A stretch of DNA of 64,000 nucleotides from an uncultured Spirochaetaceae bacterium (GCA_944388955.1 CALXKJ010000004.1:1-64000), one strand, 5' to 3'; shown: positions 35,521 through 45,596, numbered from the stretch's first letter. The notes: a model not told the origin generated them from the letters alone. Numbers and translations: made by a program.

Positions 35521-38500
35521 CTATTCAATTGGCAGTATTTCATATTTACTCCATCCTTCTGCTGTTTTGTAAGTATCAACTGCAGAGCTTGGTACATAGA
35601 TCTTTAAACTTGTACCTGGAAGGCCTTCCGGACCCAATGTCGGAGGAGTTTCTCTTCGGATTGTATAGCTTGTGATACCACCACATTCCAAGAAAGGATT
35701 GTTTTCCAAACTTTCAATTCCACTACCGATAGTTACGGTCGTAAGATTCGGACAGTGGCTGAAAGCATATACACCTAATGTTGTGACACTATCAGGAATG
35801 TCAAGAATTGAAATCTGTGTTCCCGTAAAAGCATTGTTTTCAATGGTCGTAACAGTTTCCGGAATTTCAATCTTTGAAATCTTTGTATTTCTAAAGGCAT
35901 ATTGTCCAATTTTAGTGATTTTCGCTCCATCCATTGTTACAGAGGAAAGATTCGTACACCAATCGAAAGCATACCAAGGAATTTCTGTAATATTTGAAGA
36001 AATGGTAATCTTTTTAAGATTTTCGTTTTTTTGTAATGCCGACGAAGCTATACTTGTATAGAAATTCTCCATTACAAGCTCTGCTGGTTTACCCAATGCC
36101 TCATATGCCTCTTTTTTGAAAGTAATCAGGACATTGTCACCGGCAGAAGATGTGCAGTTGAAATCCACGATTGGAAAACCATCGAAAGTATTAGGATTGA
36201 TGTAAGGAACATTTTCTCCGATTGTCACATACTTAAGATTATTACAACCCTGGAACATACCCGGGTAGATGTCTGATGTGACAGAATCCGGTATGACAAC
36301 CTTGGTAAGATTTGAACATCCGCTAAAAGCAGTATCTCTGATTGTTTTCACACCCTTCCACTCGTCATCTTTTTTTGTCGCCTCTATCACAACGGATATA
36401 AGTTTTTCCTTGTGGCCATCAAAGGCATTATTCTCAATTGATGTGTAAAAGTCCGCTATGACAAGCTCTGCAGGAGTGTACATTTTCTCATATACATCGG
36501 CAGTGAACCAGATATCGAATTTGGCAGCAGGTGAATTGCAATCGAAGCTTGTGATAGGACAGTCCAAGAATACGTTGCTACCCGCATCTACAGCATATAC
36601 AATTCCGCTTCCGATTGTCACTTTAATGAGATTGGAACAACCATTGAATGCTTCAGAACCTATTGAAGTTACTGAATTAGGTATTACTATTTCATTAAGA
36701 CTGGAACAACCCTCGAATGCATTATAGCGGATGGCTGTAACATTTTCCCCAAGATTGACAGAGCCAAGCTTCGTACAATTTTGGAAAGCATATTCTCTAA
36801 TATCCACGCTACCATCGATTGTAAGCTCGGTCAATGTAGTACAGTTTCTAAAAGCTCCATAAGCAATCTCCGTAACCTCATATCCCATATATTCAGCAGG
36901 TATCGTGACATTGCCGCCAGCGTTTGTTATTCCAGCTTCCTCATAGCCGATAATCGTTGCCTTCTTCGAACCATCATTGAAGGAATACTTCAAGATTCCA
37001 TCGTTGTCCGTACCGACAGTAATTTTGCAGCTTGCTTCCTTTCCGCCATCTGCGGTGGCTGTTATTGTGGCAGTTCCTTTCGCTCTTGCTGTAACGATGC
37101 CGTTTTCATCCACTGTTGCAACCTTGTCATCGCTGGAAGACCATACGACACCCTGGTTTGCCTCCTTGGGCAGCACCTTCGCTTCAAGAGTCAGAGTCCT
37201 TCCGACAATAAGCTCTGCCGTAGTAGGATTGACTGAGACGCTTTCAACAGGTACCGATACGGTGACTTCACAACTATCTGTCCTCTTTCCATCCTCTGTC
37301 TCAACTATGATTGTGGCGTTTCCCTTGGCTTTTGCAGTAACAAGACCTGTCGAGTCCACAGTAGCAACCGATGGATTGGTGGAAATCCATTTTACATTCT
37401 TGTTGGACGCATCCTCAGGAAGAACTGTAGCAGTAAGCTGCAACGTTCCGCTTACAGGCATCTCGGCCTTTTCCTTGTCAAGGGATACACCGATGACAGG
37501 TACGTTCACAGTAACCTCGCAGGTAGCCGTGAAACCTCCCTCCACTGTCGTTACTGTTATAGTGGCCGTTCCACCTCCGACTGCGCTTACATTGCCTTCA
37601 CCATCCACGGTTGCCACTTCCGGCTTGCTGGAAGACCAGCTGACAGCTGGGTTTGTCGCGTTTGTCGGCTCTACGGTGGCTGTAAGCTTTCCTCTAGCAC
37701 CCTTGTTCAATTTCAGCGTGCTCTTATCGAGAGAGACACCTGTGACTGCCACCTCTTCTCCTGTTTTCACTATTTTGATCGTACAGGAAGCTTCATAACC
37801 GCCATCTTCGGTTTTTACAGTAAATGTCACATCTCCTTCACCAACAGTCTTGACGTTACCATCCTTGTCTATGGTTGCGATAGAGTCTTTACTGGAAGAC
37901 CAGGAGACTTCCTGATTGGTTGCAGTATCAGGAATGACTTTAGCTTCAAGTTTTAAAGGTGTGCCATAGTCCAGCGTTTCAGGTGCATTTAGGATCTCGA
38001 CTCCTGTTGCAGCTACTTCCTGTTTTACCGTAATTGTACATTTGTCAGATTGTTCCCCAGCTTTTGCCGTGATTGTAGCAGTACCTTCAGATTTCGCACT
38101 AACTATGCCGTTTGTATCTACAGTTGCAACTGCTTCGTTGTCGGAAGTCCAGGTGATGCTCTTATCGGTTGCAGTATCAGGTGTGACTGTAGCTGTAAGA
38201 GTCAAAGTATTGCCAATGAACAATGTTGCTGATTCCTTATCAAGGGTGATGCTTTCGACAGGAACATGGACTGTAATCTTGCAGGATGCCTTCTTTCCTC
38301 CATTTGCTGTCGTGACTGTGATCGTGGCCTCTCCCACTCCTTCAGCAGTGACCTTGCCTGTTGTAGCGCCTACCTTTGCAACTGCTTCGTTATCGGAGGA
38401 CCAGGTGACGCTCTTGTTTGTTGCATTGTCTGGTAAAACCGTGGCTGTCAATATAATGCTCTCTCCTACAGCCAACATGTTTTTGGAAGGAGGATCTATT

Positions 38501-38869
38501 GTAACACCAACAACATCAACAAAAGCATCATTTACAGTGACTCTGCATTCGGCTGTCTTTCCACCATCCTCGGTCTTGACCGTGATTAAGGCCTCTCCTG
38601 GGGCTTTAGCAGTGACTTGAAGTCCACCCCCCCTCCTTGGTAATTTCGGCGACGTTCGCATCGCTGGTGGTCCATATGACCTTCTTGTTGGTCGCTTCTG
38701 CCGGGGTGACCGTAGCTGTAAGCTCCCCTATATCCCCCACTGTCATTTCAAGACTAGTCTTTGATAGGGAAACTCCTGCAACCGGTATGGTTGGATCCGG
38801 CTCGTTGCAGGATACGACGAATAAAACTAAAAGTAGAGAGAAAAAAACCTTCAGTACCGTATTTCTCAT
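35521..38869 (-). pseudogene. BspA-like lipoprotein with Ig-like (Big_2) repeats, frame-disrupted at a G7 tract
   Basis: ATG 38869 (GGAGG upstream) begins a lipoprotein signal MRNTVLKVFF...FVVSC. A Big_2 domain then runs into GGGGGGG (38633-38627 on the minus strand), where the frame ends at WTSSHC. With six or nine G the reading continues KEGGGLQVTAKAPGE into the 35521-38661 frame. The whole would be about 1,115 residues: seven Big_2 domains (motifs such as TNKSVTWSSDNEAVA), then BspA/LRR_5 repeats (for example ITKIGQYAFRNTKISKIEIPETVTTIENNAF), and a C-terminus ending SSAVDTYKTAEGWSKYEILPIE. A surface protein, possibly an adhesin. Slippage at the tract could switch it on and off; plain decay or a sequencing error is also possible. 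Confidence 0.82.
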
Positions 38870-39218
38870 TTCAGATCCTCCATTGTATTTCTCAATCAAT
38901 CGTACTCAAATGATAAACCACAAAACCATATCGCACCAAGGGAATAATCCAGAATGAGGAAATGCCGAAAAACATGAAAGATGAGAGTTGTTTATTGTTA
39001 TGCAAAATAAGAAATAAAGCGAGAACTTATTATATAAGTTATTTTGACAATTTTTTTCAATATTATCCTTGCAGACGGAAACTTGAAGAAATGTAAGCAT
39101 AAAAACTATGGATATCATTGATAAGCTTCCTGTAGTCGATTGAGATAAGGAATAACCATAAAGAGCTGTATTTTTAATGCAGCTCTTTTACTTTGCAAAT
39201 ATAACTTTTATTGTATTA

Positions 39219-39330
39219 TTGTACACAGTGTAAGATAAAAGGGAGCGTGTACAATTCAAAAATAATTTCTTGTATTATAAAGAATAAACCCGTGTACAAA
39301 AAAATTGGAAAATTATCCATTTTGTATACA
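39219..39330. repeat. four TTGTACACG-type motifs, candidate recombination (res) sites
   Basis: The 480-base gap between the lipoprotein and the serine recombinase holds TTGTACACA (39219-39227), CGTGTACAA (39246-39254), CGTGTACAA (39291-39299) and TTGTATACA (39323-39331). The first two are inverted with respect to each other, as are the last two. They lie within 170 bases of the recombinase stop and could be its binding sites. The remaining sequence of the gap shows nothing. Confidence 0.4.
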
Positions 39331-39380
39331 GGTATTTTTATCTTAATTATCGTATATATTTCCACACAGGAATGATAAGT

Positions 39381-39932
39381 TTAATTCTTTTTCAAAAGTC
39401 TATAGAAGGTTGATTTTGTTAATGATAATCTCTTGATTGCCTGAGCTGCTGTTATCTCATGGTTTCGGTAAAGCTTTATCACATAGTCCCAATCATCAGG
39501 CTTATCTACTGGTTTTCTTCCTTTATATTTCCCTGCTTTCTTTGCTATTGCTATTCCTTCAGATTGACGCTGTAGCAGACATTCTCTCTCAAATTGTGCT
39601 AGTCCTGCAAAAACTGTAAGCATGAGTTTTCCCTGGGGTGTTGAAGTGTCTATTTGTTCTTTCAAGGAAATAAAACCAACACCTTTCTCCTGCAACTTCT
39701 CAATGATCGATAGAAGATCCTTGGTACTCCTAGCCAAGCGGGAATATGATTCCACTATCAATATATCACCTTCCCTTATGTAGCCAAGCATCTCATTCAA
39801 ACAAGGTCTATTCATATCTTTTCCGGAAAGCTTTTCTATAAACAGTTTTTCTGTGCCATTGCTTTGTAGAGCACTTATTTGCCTTTCTGGGTTCTGATCC
39901 TTAGAGCTAACCCTTACATAACCTATTTTCAT
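39381..39932 (-). CDS. small serine recombinase (resolvase/invertase family)
   Basis: 183 residues. Catalytic Ser lies in the N-terminal YVRVSSKDQNPERQ motif, and LIVESYSRLARSTKDLL, GKLMLTVFAGLAQFERE and the C-terminal Hin-type HTH (ITAAQAIKRLSLTKSTFYRLLKK) are all present. It performs site-specific resolution or inversion. It lies beside the frame-disrupted surface lipoprotein and candidate recombination motifs. A homologous 3' fragment is at 52923-53060. Confidence 0.92.
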   Translation of the reverse strand: MKIGYVRVSSKDQNPERQISALQSNGTEKLFIEKLSGKDMNRPCLNEMLGYIREGDILIVESYSRLARSTKDLLSIIEKLQEKGVGFISLKEQIDTSTPQGKLMLTVFAGLAQFERECLLQRQSEGIAIAKKAGKYKGRKPVDKPDDWDYVIKLYRNHEITAAQAIKRLSLTKSTFYRLLKKN

Positions 39933-40100
39933 AAAACACCCTTTGTTTCATTGATATATACTTTTCATTATGAAACTGATTCGTCTCATTTAAGACTTCA
40001 AAGAAACTCATAGACTACCCTATCTATTCTCCCAATAGACCCTACCCTTTTGAAACATTAGTTATGCTATTTATTATTTACAAACTTAAGCATTTTAGAA

Positions 40101-41205
40101 TTAATAAAATATTTCAGATTTTATACTGTTTTGACATTCAATAATTTTATACTGTCGAGGATCAATTACCATACATCGTACTTCTATATTTTTTTCATTA
40201 CATATTTCATATAATTTCTTTTTTTCTTCTTTTTCCATCCTAGCACCTAAATAAATTCTTTTTATAGAATAAAATTTTGATATAATTCCATTTCCTTTTA
40301 TAGGTACAGGCGTCAATAATCTCCATTCATCTTGATAGGGCCCATTCCATTCCTTTTCTTAAAACACCATGAAAATATAACTGCCACAATTTCGTATTAT
40401 CCGTAGTGTCATCCATTATTGGTACAAACCGACTTGTAGCATCTGGCCTGTTTCTACAATATATCAATGGTAGAAGTTTATAATCAGGTTCTAGATTAAA
40501 ACTATCATCTATAACATACTCCAAGCAAAATCCTTTATGATTATTAGCATAAAAACTCCACATGAGTTGGGAAAACTGATTTGTTGTAAAACATGATACT
40601 CCAAAAGTATTTTTTAATTGTTCAATATAATCATCATATTCATTTTCAAGAGCTGCATAAAAAAATTGTTCATATTCATTAATACGCTGATTGAGAATTA
40701 CATTACAAAATAATCTTTGTAAGAAAACCTCTATTCTAGTCTTTAGCAGGGCATTTTCAATACTATGAGTAAAAAAAGATGTTAGCCACATATCTTCCTT
40801 CAAAGTAACATTCTTCAAGACAGAAATAATATCACTAATTGATTGTACTCCCAAAACATTAAAATACTTTTCTTTTCGTAACTCAATATAACTATTTTTA
40901 TTAATATTAATCGAAGAATCAAAAATATCATCAAAACTAGAAGATTTATTCAAGAATACTGTATTATTGACAAGTGCTTCCTGGGAATAATTACACTCAC
41001 CATTATAAACATTATTGAAGTATTTAAATAATTTAAATGGTTTTCTTATTTCTGTAATTTTTTTGAAATTATCCAATCCCATATTTTCAATAGAATTAAT
41101 GTCATATACCCTCTGATTTATAAAGCATTGGTTATCTAAAAAACTATTTAAAAGTGGCTCATAAAGTGCTAAAAATCCTTGCAGTAGCGATTGTTCAATT
41201 TGCAT
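40101..41205 (-). pseudogene. DUF2971 protein gene with a one-base frameshift
   Basis: The frame from ATG 41205 encodes DUF2971 features (NTVFLNKSSSFDDIFDS, LMWSFYANNHKGFCLEYVID) and ends abnormally at 40327. The expected continuation KEWNGPYQDEWRLLTPVPIKG, and then SIKRIYLGARM, is found in another frame down to 40101. Removing one A from the A4 run at 40357-40354 restores a single protein of about 367 residues. DUF2971 proteins are common in defence and accessory islands; their function is not established. The codon use is AT-rich like the rest of the block. Confidence 0.8.
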
Positions 41206-41288
41206 ATTTTTTCTCCATTACATAATCTAATTAAATAAAATTATAACCAATAGAAAATCTCTTCAATGTTTGAATAGATTATTCTTCT

Positions 41289-41335
41289 AGAGAAAAAGGA
41301 ACCTGACTTATTTTAGGAGTCGTTCCTTTTTCTCT
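41289..41335. terminator. long hairpin, probable terminator
   Basis: AGAGAAAAAGGAAC (41289-41302) and GTTCCTTTTTCTCT (41322-41335) form a perfect 14-bp stem with a 19-nt loop. The T-run in the stem is compatible with termination on either strand. It lies between the replication-gene remnant and the DUF2971 gene. Confidence 0.5.
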
Positions 41336-41337
41336 TA

Positions 41338-41400
41338 GAGTCTTTAATTAGGCGAATGGGGCCGCCGTTCTGTCCCCTGAGCCGTAAAGATTAAAGACTC
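41338..41400. other. nested hairpin element of unknown role
   Basis: GAGTCTTTAAT (41338-41348) pairs with ATTAAAGACTC (41390-41400). Inside, GGC and GGGG pair with CCCC and GCC around the loop CCGCCGTTCTGT. This 63-base multi-helix structure is locally GC-rich in AT-rich DNA and lies next to the iteron array. It may be part of a replication origin, an antiterminator, or a small RNA. Confidence 0.45.
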
Positions 41401-41455
41401 GCTACTCTAATTATCCTTATTAATCTTATTATCCTATCCTAATTATCCTTATTGC

Positions 41456-41565
41456 GTATCCATTTTGGATACATGATGGATACATACTGGATACACTCCG
41501 TATACAAGGTGGAAACAGAATGGATACAAAGTGTATCCATGTTGGATACAGGTCGTATCCAGACA
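41456..41565. repeat. 11-bp iteron array (GGATACA / GTATCCA units)
   Basis: Ten consecutive 11-bp units: GTATCCATTTT, GGATACATGAT, GGATACATACT, GGATACACTCC, GTATACAAGGT, GGAAACAGAAT, GGATACAAAGT, GTATCCATGTT, GGATACAGGTC, GTATCCAGACA. The 7-base heads occur in both orientations with exact 11-base phasing. The array lies in the decayed 3' part of a DnaD-like replication gene, as phage origins often lie inside initiator genes. Read in frame on the minus strand it gives remnants such as SSMYPSCIQN. Confidence 0.7.
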
Positions 41566-41571
41566 TACTTT

Positions 41572-41977
41572 TTATATGTCTGTCGCTATCAATTCTGCTG
41601 TCTGTTTACAATTGATTAGTTTATATGACCTGTCTGCACTTCTTGTTGTTGGAATTTTCAAGCAGGCTTTCTCTCTTTGATAAATCGTTGGGTGATAATT
41701 ATCAGATCTGATGTAATTATGAAATCTCCAGTGGGTAATTGCAACTTCCGGTATTAAATGGGATAAGGTATTTTTTTGCTATAAGGATGCGCAGATCATC
41801 TTCACTAGCACCTGTTACCTTCATAACTTTTCGTGGAGAGATAAAACCATCATCATCTGCTCTTAATACAAGATCAACATACAGCAATCTTGCAGTACTA
41901 GGCATTTCAATAAAATTATCTGTATCCATAATGCTTTTTGACAACATTCTTCTATCCGCCATTTCAAGCTTCTCCAT
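41572..41977 (-). pseudogene. DnaD-like phage replication protein, frameshifted
   Basis: ATG 41977 starts MEKLEMADRRMLSKSIMDTD and continues with RADDDGFISPRKV and GASEDDLRILIAKKYLIPF, the N-terminal wHTH of phage replisome organisers. One extra base near 41745-41747 shifts the frame to a stop at 41717; in the other frame the protein continues VAITHWRFHNYIRSDNYHPTIYQ down to a stop at 41572. Relatives usually run on through MYPSCIQNVSKMDTQ-type sequence, which here is the out-of-frame iteron array. So the gene carries at least two lesions. It overlaps the excisionase gene by 14 bases. Confidence 0.78.
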
Positions 41978-42179
41978 TTACAAGACGCTCGGACACTCCA
42001 TTATCATAACCAGGATTGGTTGAACTATTCTTTACATAATTTTCCAGATCAGAATCAATGATGTACATACGTCCTCCAAACTTTCTGCCTGTCAGACGCT
42101 TCTTAGTAATCTCTCTTCGCAATACCGATACTGAAATCCCAAGTTTTTCTGCTGCTTCATGAATTGAATAAGTAGTCAT
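41964..42179 (-). CDS. excisionase-like HTH protein
   Basis: 71 residues with a MerR/excisionase-type winged helix (TYSIHEAAEKLGISVSVLRREITKKRLTGRKFGGRMYII). Directly downstream of the integrase with a 4-base overlap, as expected for a recombination directionality factor. It could also act as a transcriptional regulator. Confidence 0.8.
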   Translation of the reverse strand: MTTYSIHEAAEKLGISVSVLRREITKKRLTGRKFGGRMYIIDSDLENYVKNSSTNPGYDNGVSERLVNGEA

Positions 42180-43456
42180 GTCTTATTACTCCTTCTCTTT
42201 TTTGTTTGTCTATGTTCCAGTGAAAGGTCTAGAATATCGTTACTCTTAAACCAATCAATTGCATTTTCATCAAAGAGTACCTTCTGGGCATCTAATATCT
42301 GCTGATAATGGATAGGCAATACCTGAAAGTAATGCTCCAAGGCTACATTCTCGCTAGTCCAACCTAAAATGCTACGCCTTATATCACTTGAAAGCGTTCC
42401 TGTCATCATAGAATTGAACATCTTACGTAATGAATGGAAATCAATACCAGAATCCTTTACATCATCAACGGAGGAACCTATGACTAGCGATAATTCATTC
42501 CTGAAATGATACAGGTTCTTGCTTATTGATATTGGTCGCCTTCCCATAGTATTTGAAAAGCAGAGATTTGTTTTACTAAAAAGGAATACAGGGTGTATGA
42601 ATTCATATACCCAGCGAGGAATAACAGTGAGTCTTTCCCGTCCATTTTTAGGACTCTTTTCCTTGTTCTTGTTTGTTAAATTGTGTCTGATATGAAGGAC
42701 AACACAATCCTCTACCCCTTCATTGTTGTAATACGGTTCAAAATCATCTTTTTTCAAAGCACGTATTTCCGACACTCTCATTCCAGTAAAGAAACACACC
42801 ATGCTAACAGCATGATTTATAGGATTTGACCATCCTTTCTGAAGCATCTTGCGATAATCATCTATATTTCCTGGGATACGGTTTTTCTTAGGTTTAGGAC
42901 GAGCCATCTTGAATGTAGAATCAAAAGGAGTTCTGTCACACCACCCCATCTCCACACAATAGGAGAAGAATTCCTTGGCTTCATCTATGCAGTATCTTAC
43001 AGATTTGTCAGAAAGATCCTTATTCTGAAGATACTTCTTATAATCAGTTACATCCTCTACTGTAATATCACGAAGATTCTTCTTACCCATGAATGGTAGC
43101 AAATGGTTTTTAAATCTTGCAGTTACCTGCTCTATCGAATGGATCTGGCAAGTATCCTTTCGTCCTTCTTCCCTACGCTTCATAAATATCTTGCAGGCTT
43201 TTGAAACAGTCGTGGGTGTATATGAACTACTTTTTTCATCTTCAATGGTATTGCTCTTTACGTATTCCACATAAAGTTGCATAGCTTTTAATCCTGCATC
43301 ACGCTTTGAAGAATGAAACACTAATCGTTTATATCCACTCTTTTTTGACGAATCTCTAATAGCAAGGATATACCTGTCTTTGCTCCCTGCCTGGTTAGCT
43401 TTACTAAAGAAATAAGGTTCCTCATTGATATGTGCCATACTTCCTCTTTTATACAA
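42176..43456 (-). CDS. tyrosine recombinase / phage integrase
   Basis: 426 residues. It has an N-terminal arm-binding region, a SAM-like core-binding domain (residues about 90-180), and a catalytic domain with Arg in FFTGMRVSEIRAL, HxxR in DFHSLRKMF, and the nucleophile Tyr in ALEHYFQVLP. The Trp in LGWTSE occupies the H/W position. It catalyses integration and excision of the surrounding element. The flanking att-like and 12-bp repeats are its candidate core and arm sites. It lies near the middle of the element rather than at an end. Confidence 0.93.
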   Translation of the reverse strand: MYKRGSMAHINEEPYFFSKANQAGSKDRYILAIRDSSKKSGYKRLVFHSSKRDAGLKAMQLYVEYVKSNTIEDEKSSSYTPTTVSKACKIFMKRREEGRKDTCQIHSIEQVTARFKNHLLPFMGKKNLRDITVEDVTDYKKYLQNKDLSDKSVRYCIDEAKEFFSYCVEMGWCDRTPFDSTFKMARPKPKKNRIPGNIDDYRKMLQKGWSNPINHAVSMVCFFTGMRVSEIRALKKDDFEPYYNNEGVEDCVVLHIRHNLTNKNKEKSPKNGRERLTVIPRWVYEFIHPVFLFSKTNLCFSNTMGRRPISISKNLYHFRNELSLVIGSSVDDVKDSGIDFHSLRKMFNSMMTGTLSSDIRRSILGWTSENVALEHYFQVLPIHYQQILDAQKVLFDENAIDWFKSNDILDLSLEHRQTKKRRSNKT

Positions 43457-43649
43457 AACTCATAATTCATTATTTCTATATTTTGTATTTATAAAGTAAT
43501 GCACTTTTATCTAATAGTCAATAGTTGTATTTAATAATATACAATTTTTGTATATTTACAATATCTGTATTTTGCAAGGTTGATTTTTTGAATTTTAAAC
43601 TATAAATAGAAACTGGACACTTACAGTTAGATAATGTCAAATATAACTA

Positions 43650-44783
43650 ATGGAAAGTTTAGATATAGTTGGTCCAAAGAGGATTCTTGATAAAATAGAT
43701 TTTCAAAGAGAAGCCCTAGGAATTACCCGTAATGATATTTCACTCATCACAGGAATCCCTTATTCAACATTGATCAACAACTTCCAAAAAAATAAGATAC
43801 CGAAGTTCAATGAGCTATATAAGATCTCACTGATCTTAGGTATTACTATTGATGATCTGCTATCCACTGATGAGACAGAACACATCTCAAAAAATAATAT
43901 TCTTTATTGGGCGCAATATCATCCAAGAAAAAATTTCAGCAATACATTCCTGAAAAAAATTCCTGACAAAATTGCAATTGCCAGGACTTTCAAGACTTTA
44001 AGCGAGTTATCAGAGCCTGAAGCTGCTCTTAGTTATGAAGATCTATCCAATAAAAAAATAAATCAGCTGAAATTCTTTTGTTTTTATCATTCCATAACAA
44101 TGAATGAAGTTGATGATTTGTTTATATTCCAAAAAGAATCTGAACGTATAAACAATTTCTTTTCTAATGCCAATGATAAAGATCTTACATTGCATGATTA
44201 TATAATCGGGCAGAATCAGCTTCTTTGTTCATTATGGAGTTATCAATATATTGCAGTTCAAAATCTCTGGCGATATATAGACTCCATTGTTCCAAAGAAG
44301 TTCAAGAATTTATCTGCTTTTTTGAAAGAAACAAAGCTGAACAGTCAGACTTACGCAAGATACTTGCATGCAGCACACGAAAAATCTACACCGGGTACCG
44401 ATACTGTAATGCGAGCCTGTACTCTTTTAAATATTGAAGATATCGATTCTGCGATACGTTCATATTTACCACAGATTCCAAACGGTGATTATAACTCCTT
44501 AATGCCTCTCGGTATTAAACCTCATGATATTGAAGATAATAATTTAAAAGATAATCTGAAGTTTCTACCCTATTTGGCAATGTTCTATGATTGTCTTTTT
44601 GCACTCGGCTTTGATGACCTAAAGGCAATTGCTATGCAAATACAATCTTCAATCAATTGCGGATATGACAATACTGATACAATAAAAAGTTTTTCCGAGT
44701 TTGATTCAATTAATGCATCATTTAGCAATGATGAATTATATGTACCGTCAATTAAATTAAAAAAGACAGTAGAAAAAAACTGA
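43650..44783 (+). CDS. HTH (XRE-type) regulator with a large unknown C-terminal part
   Basis: 377 residues. The N-terminus has an HTH (REALGITRNDISLITGIPYSTLINNFQKNKIPKFNELYKISLILGITIDDLL). The other 300 residues are not recognised; a segment near 220-270 (KFKNLSAFLKETKLNSQTYARYLHA) may be a second HTH-like unit. Divergent from the integrase operon across a 190-base AT-rich gap, the usual place for the master repressor of a phage or satellite. It precedes the defence genes in the same direction, 18 bases from the next. Confidence 0.7.
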   Translation: MESLDIVGPKRILDKIDFQREALGITRNDISLITGIPYSTLINNFQKNKIPKFNELYKISLILGITIDDLLSTDETEHISKNNILYWAQYHPRKNFSNTFLKKIPDKIAIARTFKTLSELSEPEAALSYEDLSNKKINQLKFFCFYHSITMNEVDDLFIFQKESERINNFFSNANDKDLTLHDYIIGQNQLLCSLWSYQYIAVQNLWRYIDSIVPKKFKNLSAFLKETKLNSQTYARYLHAAHEKSTPGTDTVMRACTLLNIEDIDSAIRSYLPQIPNGDYNSLMPLGIKPHDIEDNNLKDNLKFLPYLAMFYDCLFALGFDDLKAIAMQIQSSINCGYDNTDTIKSFSEFDSINASFSNDELYVPSIKLKKTVEKN

Positions 44784-44801
44784 AAATTCAGGAAGGTAAA
44801 T

Positions 44802-45533
44802 ATGCCTGATTATCAAGCTTACCAGAAATCAATTTCAGATGAGTTAATCTCAATAAAAGATAGGGTCCGATACTTTATCGATAATCATCACTGGGCAGAA
44901 GATGGAAGATACAAAGAGATTATACTATCTCATGTACTGGAAAAGCATTTACCAAAGGGAGTTTCCATTGGTACAGGATTTGTTGTCAATAATCAAAAAA
45001 TAACAAGGCAGATTGACATTATCATATATAGAAATGATTTTCCTATAATGTTTCAACAAGATAATTTTGTTATTGTACCTGCAGAAAGTGTACTTGGTAT
45101 TATAGAGGTAAAAACCAATATTCATCAAAATATTGTAGAAGAAACAATTAAAAACGCAACAGACAATGGAAAAATTATAGATGGGAAAATATTCAATGGT
45201 ATTTTTTCTTTTGAAGAATCTAATTCTTGGAATAGAGATAAAGCAAAAAACTCTCTAATTAGTAGTAATGGAACTGTAAATCATATCTGTTTTGGTCCAA
45301 ATATTTTTATAAAATACTGGAAAAAAGAAGAATATAATCAAGAATATGATCTTTACTCTATCTATGAAATAGAAAAGTATTCCTTTGGCTATTTTATCTC
45401 AAATCTAATTGAGCATATCCATAATCAATTATGGCAATATAAATTATCTAAAACAATGTATCGTTTATTTTACCCAATAGAAAAGACAAAAGAAGCTTTT
45501 AAAAAAGAGGAAATACCAATTACAAACAGTTAA
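44802..45533 (+). CDS. DUF6602-like putative nuclease, defence-associated
   Basis: 243 residues. The pattern GFVVNNQ...ITRQIDIIIYRND followed by PAESVLGIIEVKTN gives D and ExK residues of a PD-(D/E)XK-type fold, as in DUF6602 proteins. GGAAGG precedes the ATG. It lies 18 bases after the HTH gene and 63 bases before gajA in the same direction, so it may be an accessory to the Gabija-like pair. Nuclease activity is inferred, not shown. Confidence 0.6.
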   Translation: MPDYQAYQKSISDELISIKDRVRYFIDNHHWAEDGRYKEIILSHVLEKHLPKGVSIGTGFVVNNQKITRQIDIIIYRNDFPIMFQQDNFVIVPAESVLGIIEVKTNIHQNIVEETIKNATDNGKIIDGKIFNGIFSFEESNSWNRDKAKNSLISSNGTVNHICFGPNIFIKYWKKEEYNQEYDLYSIYEIEKYSFGYFISNLIEHIHNQLWQYKLSKTMYRLFYPIEKTKEAFKKEEIPITNS

Positions 45534-45596
45534 TTCTTAGTAAAGCAAAGTATTATACAGTATGATATACTCATTAATAAAAAGGGGTATTCAGGT

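Noticed and set aside
36977-37798. Long plus-strand frame of 273 codons opposite the Ig-like repeats
   Set aside because: It is the antisense shadow of the repetitive Big_2 coding sequence, with low-complexity Val/Ser/Thr composition and no ribosome binding site.
41456-41565. CRISPR array
   Set aside because: Units are 11 bp with 4-bp variable parts and mixed orientation; there are no spacers and no cas genes.
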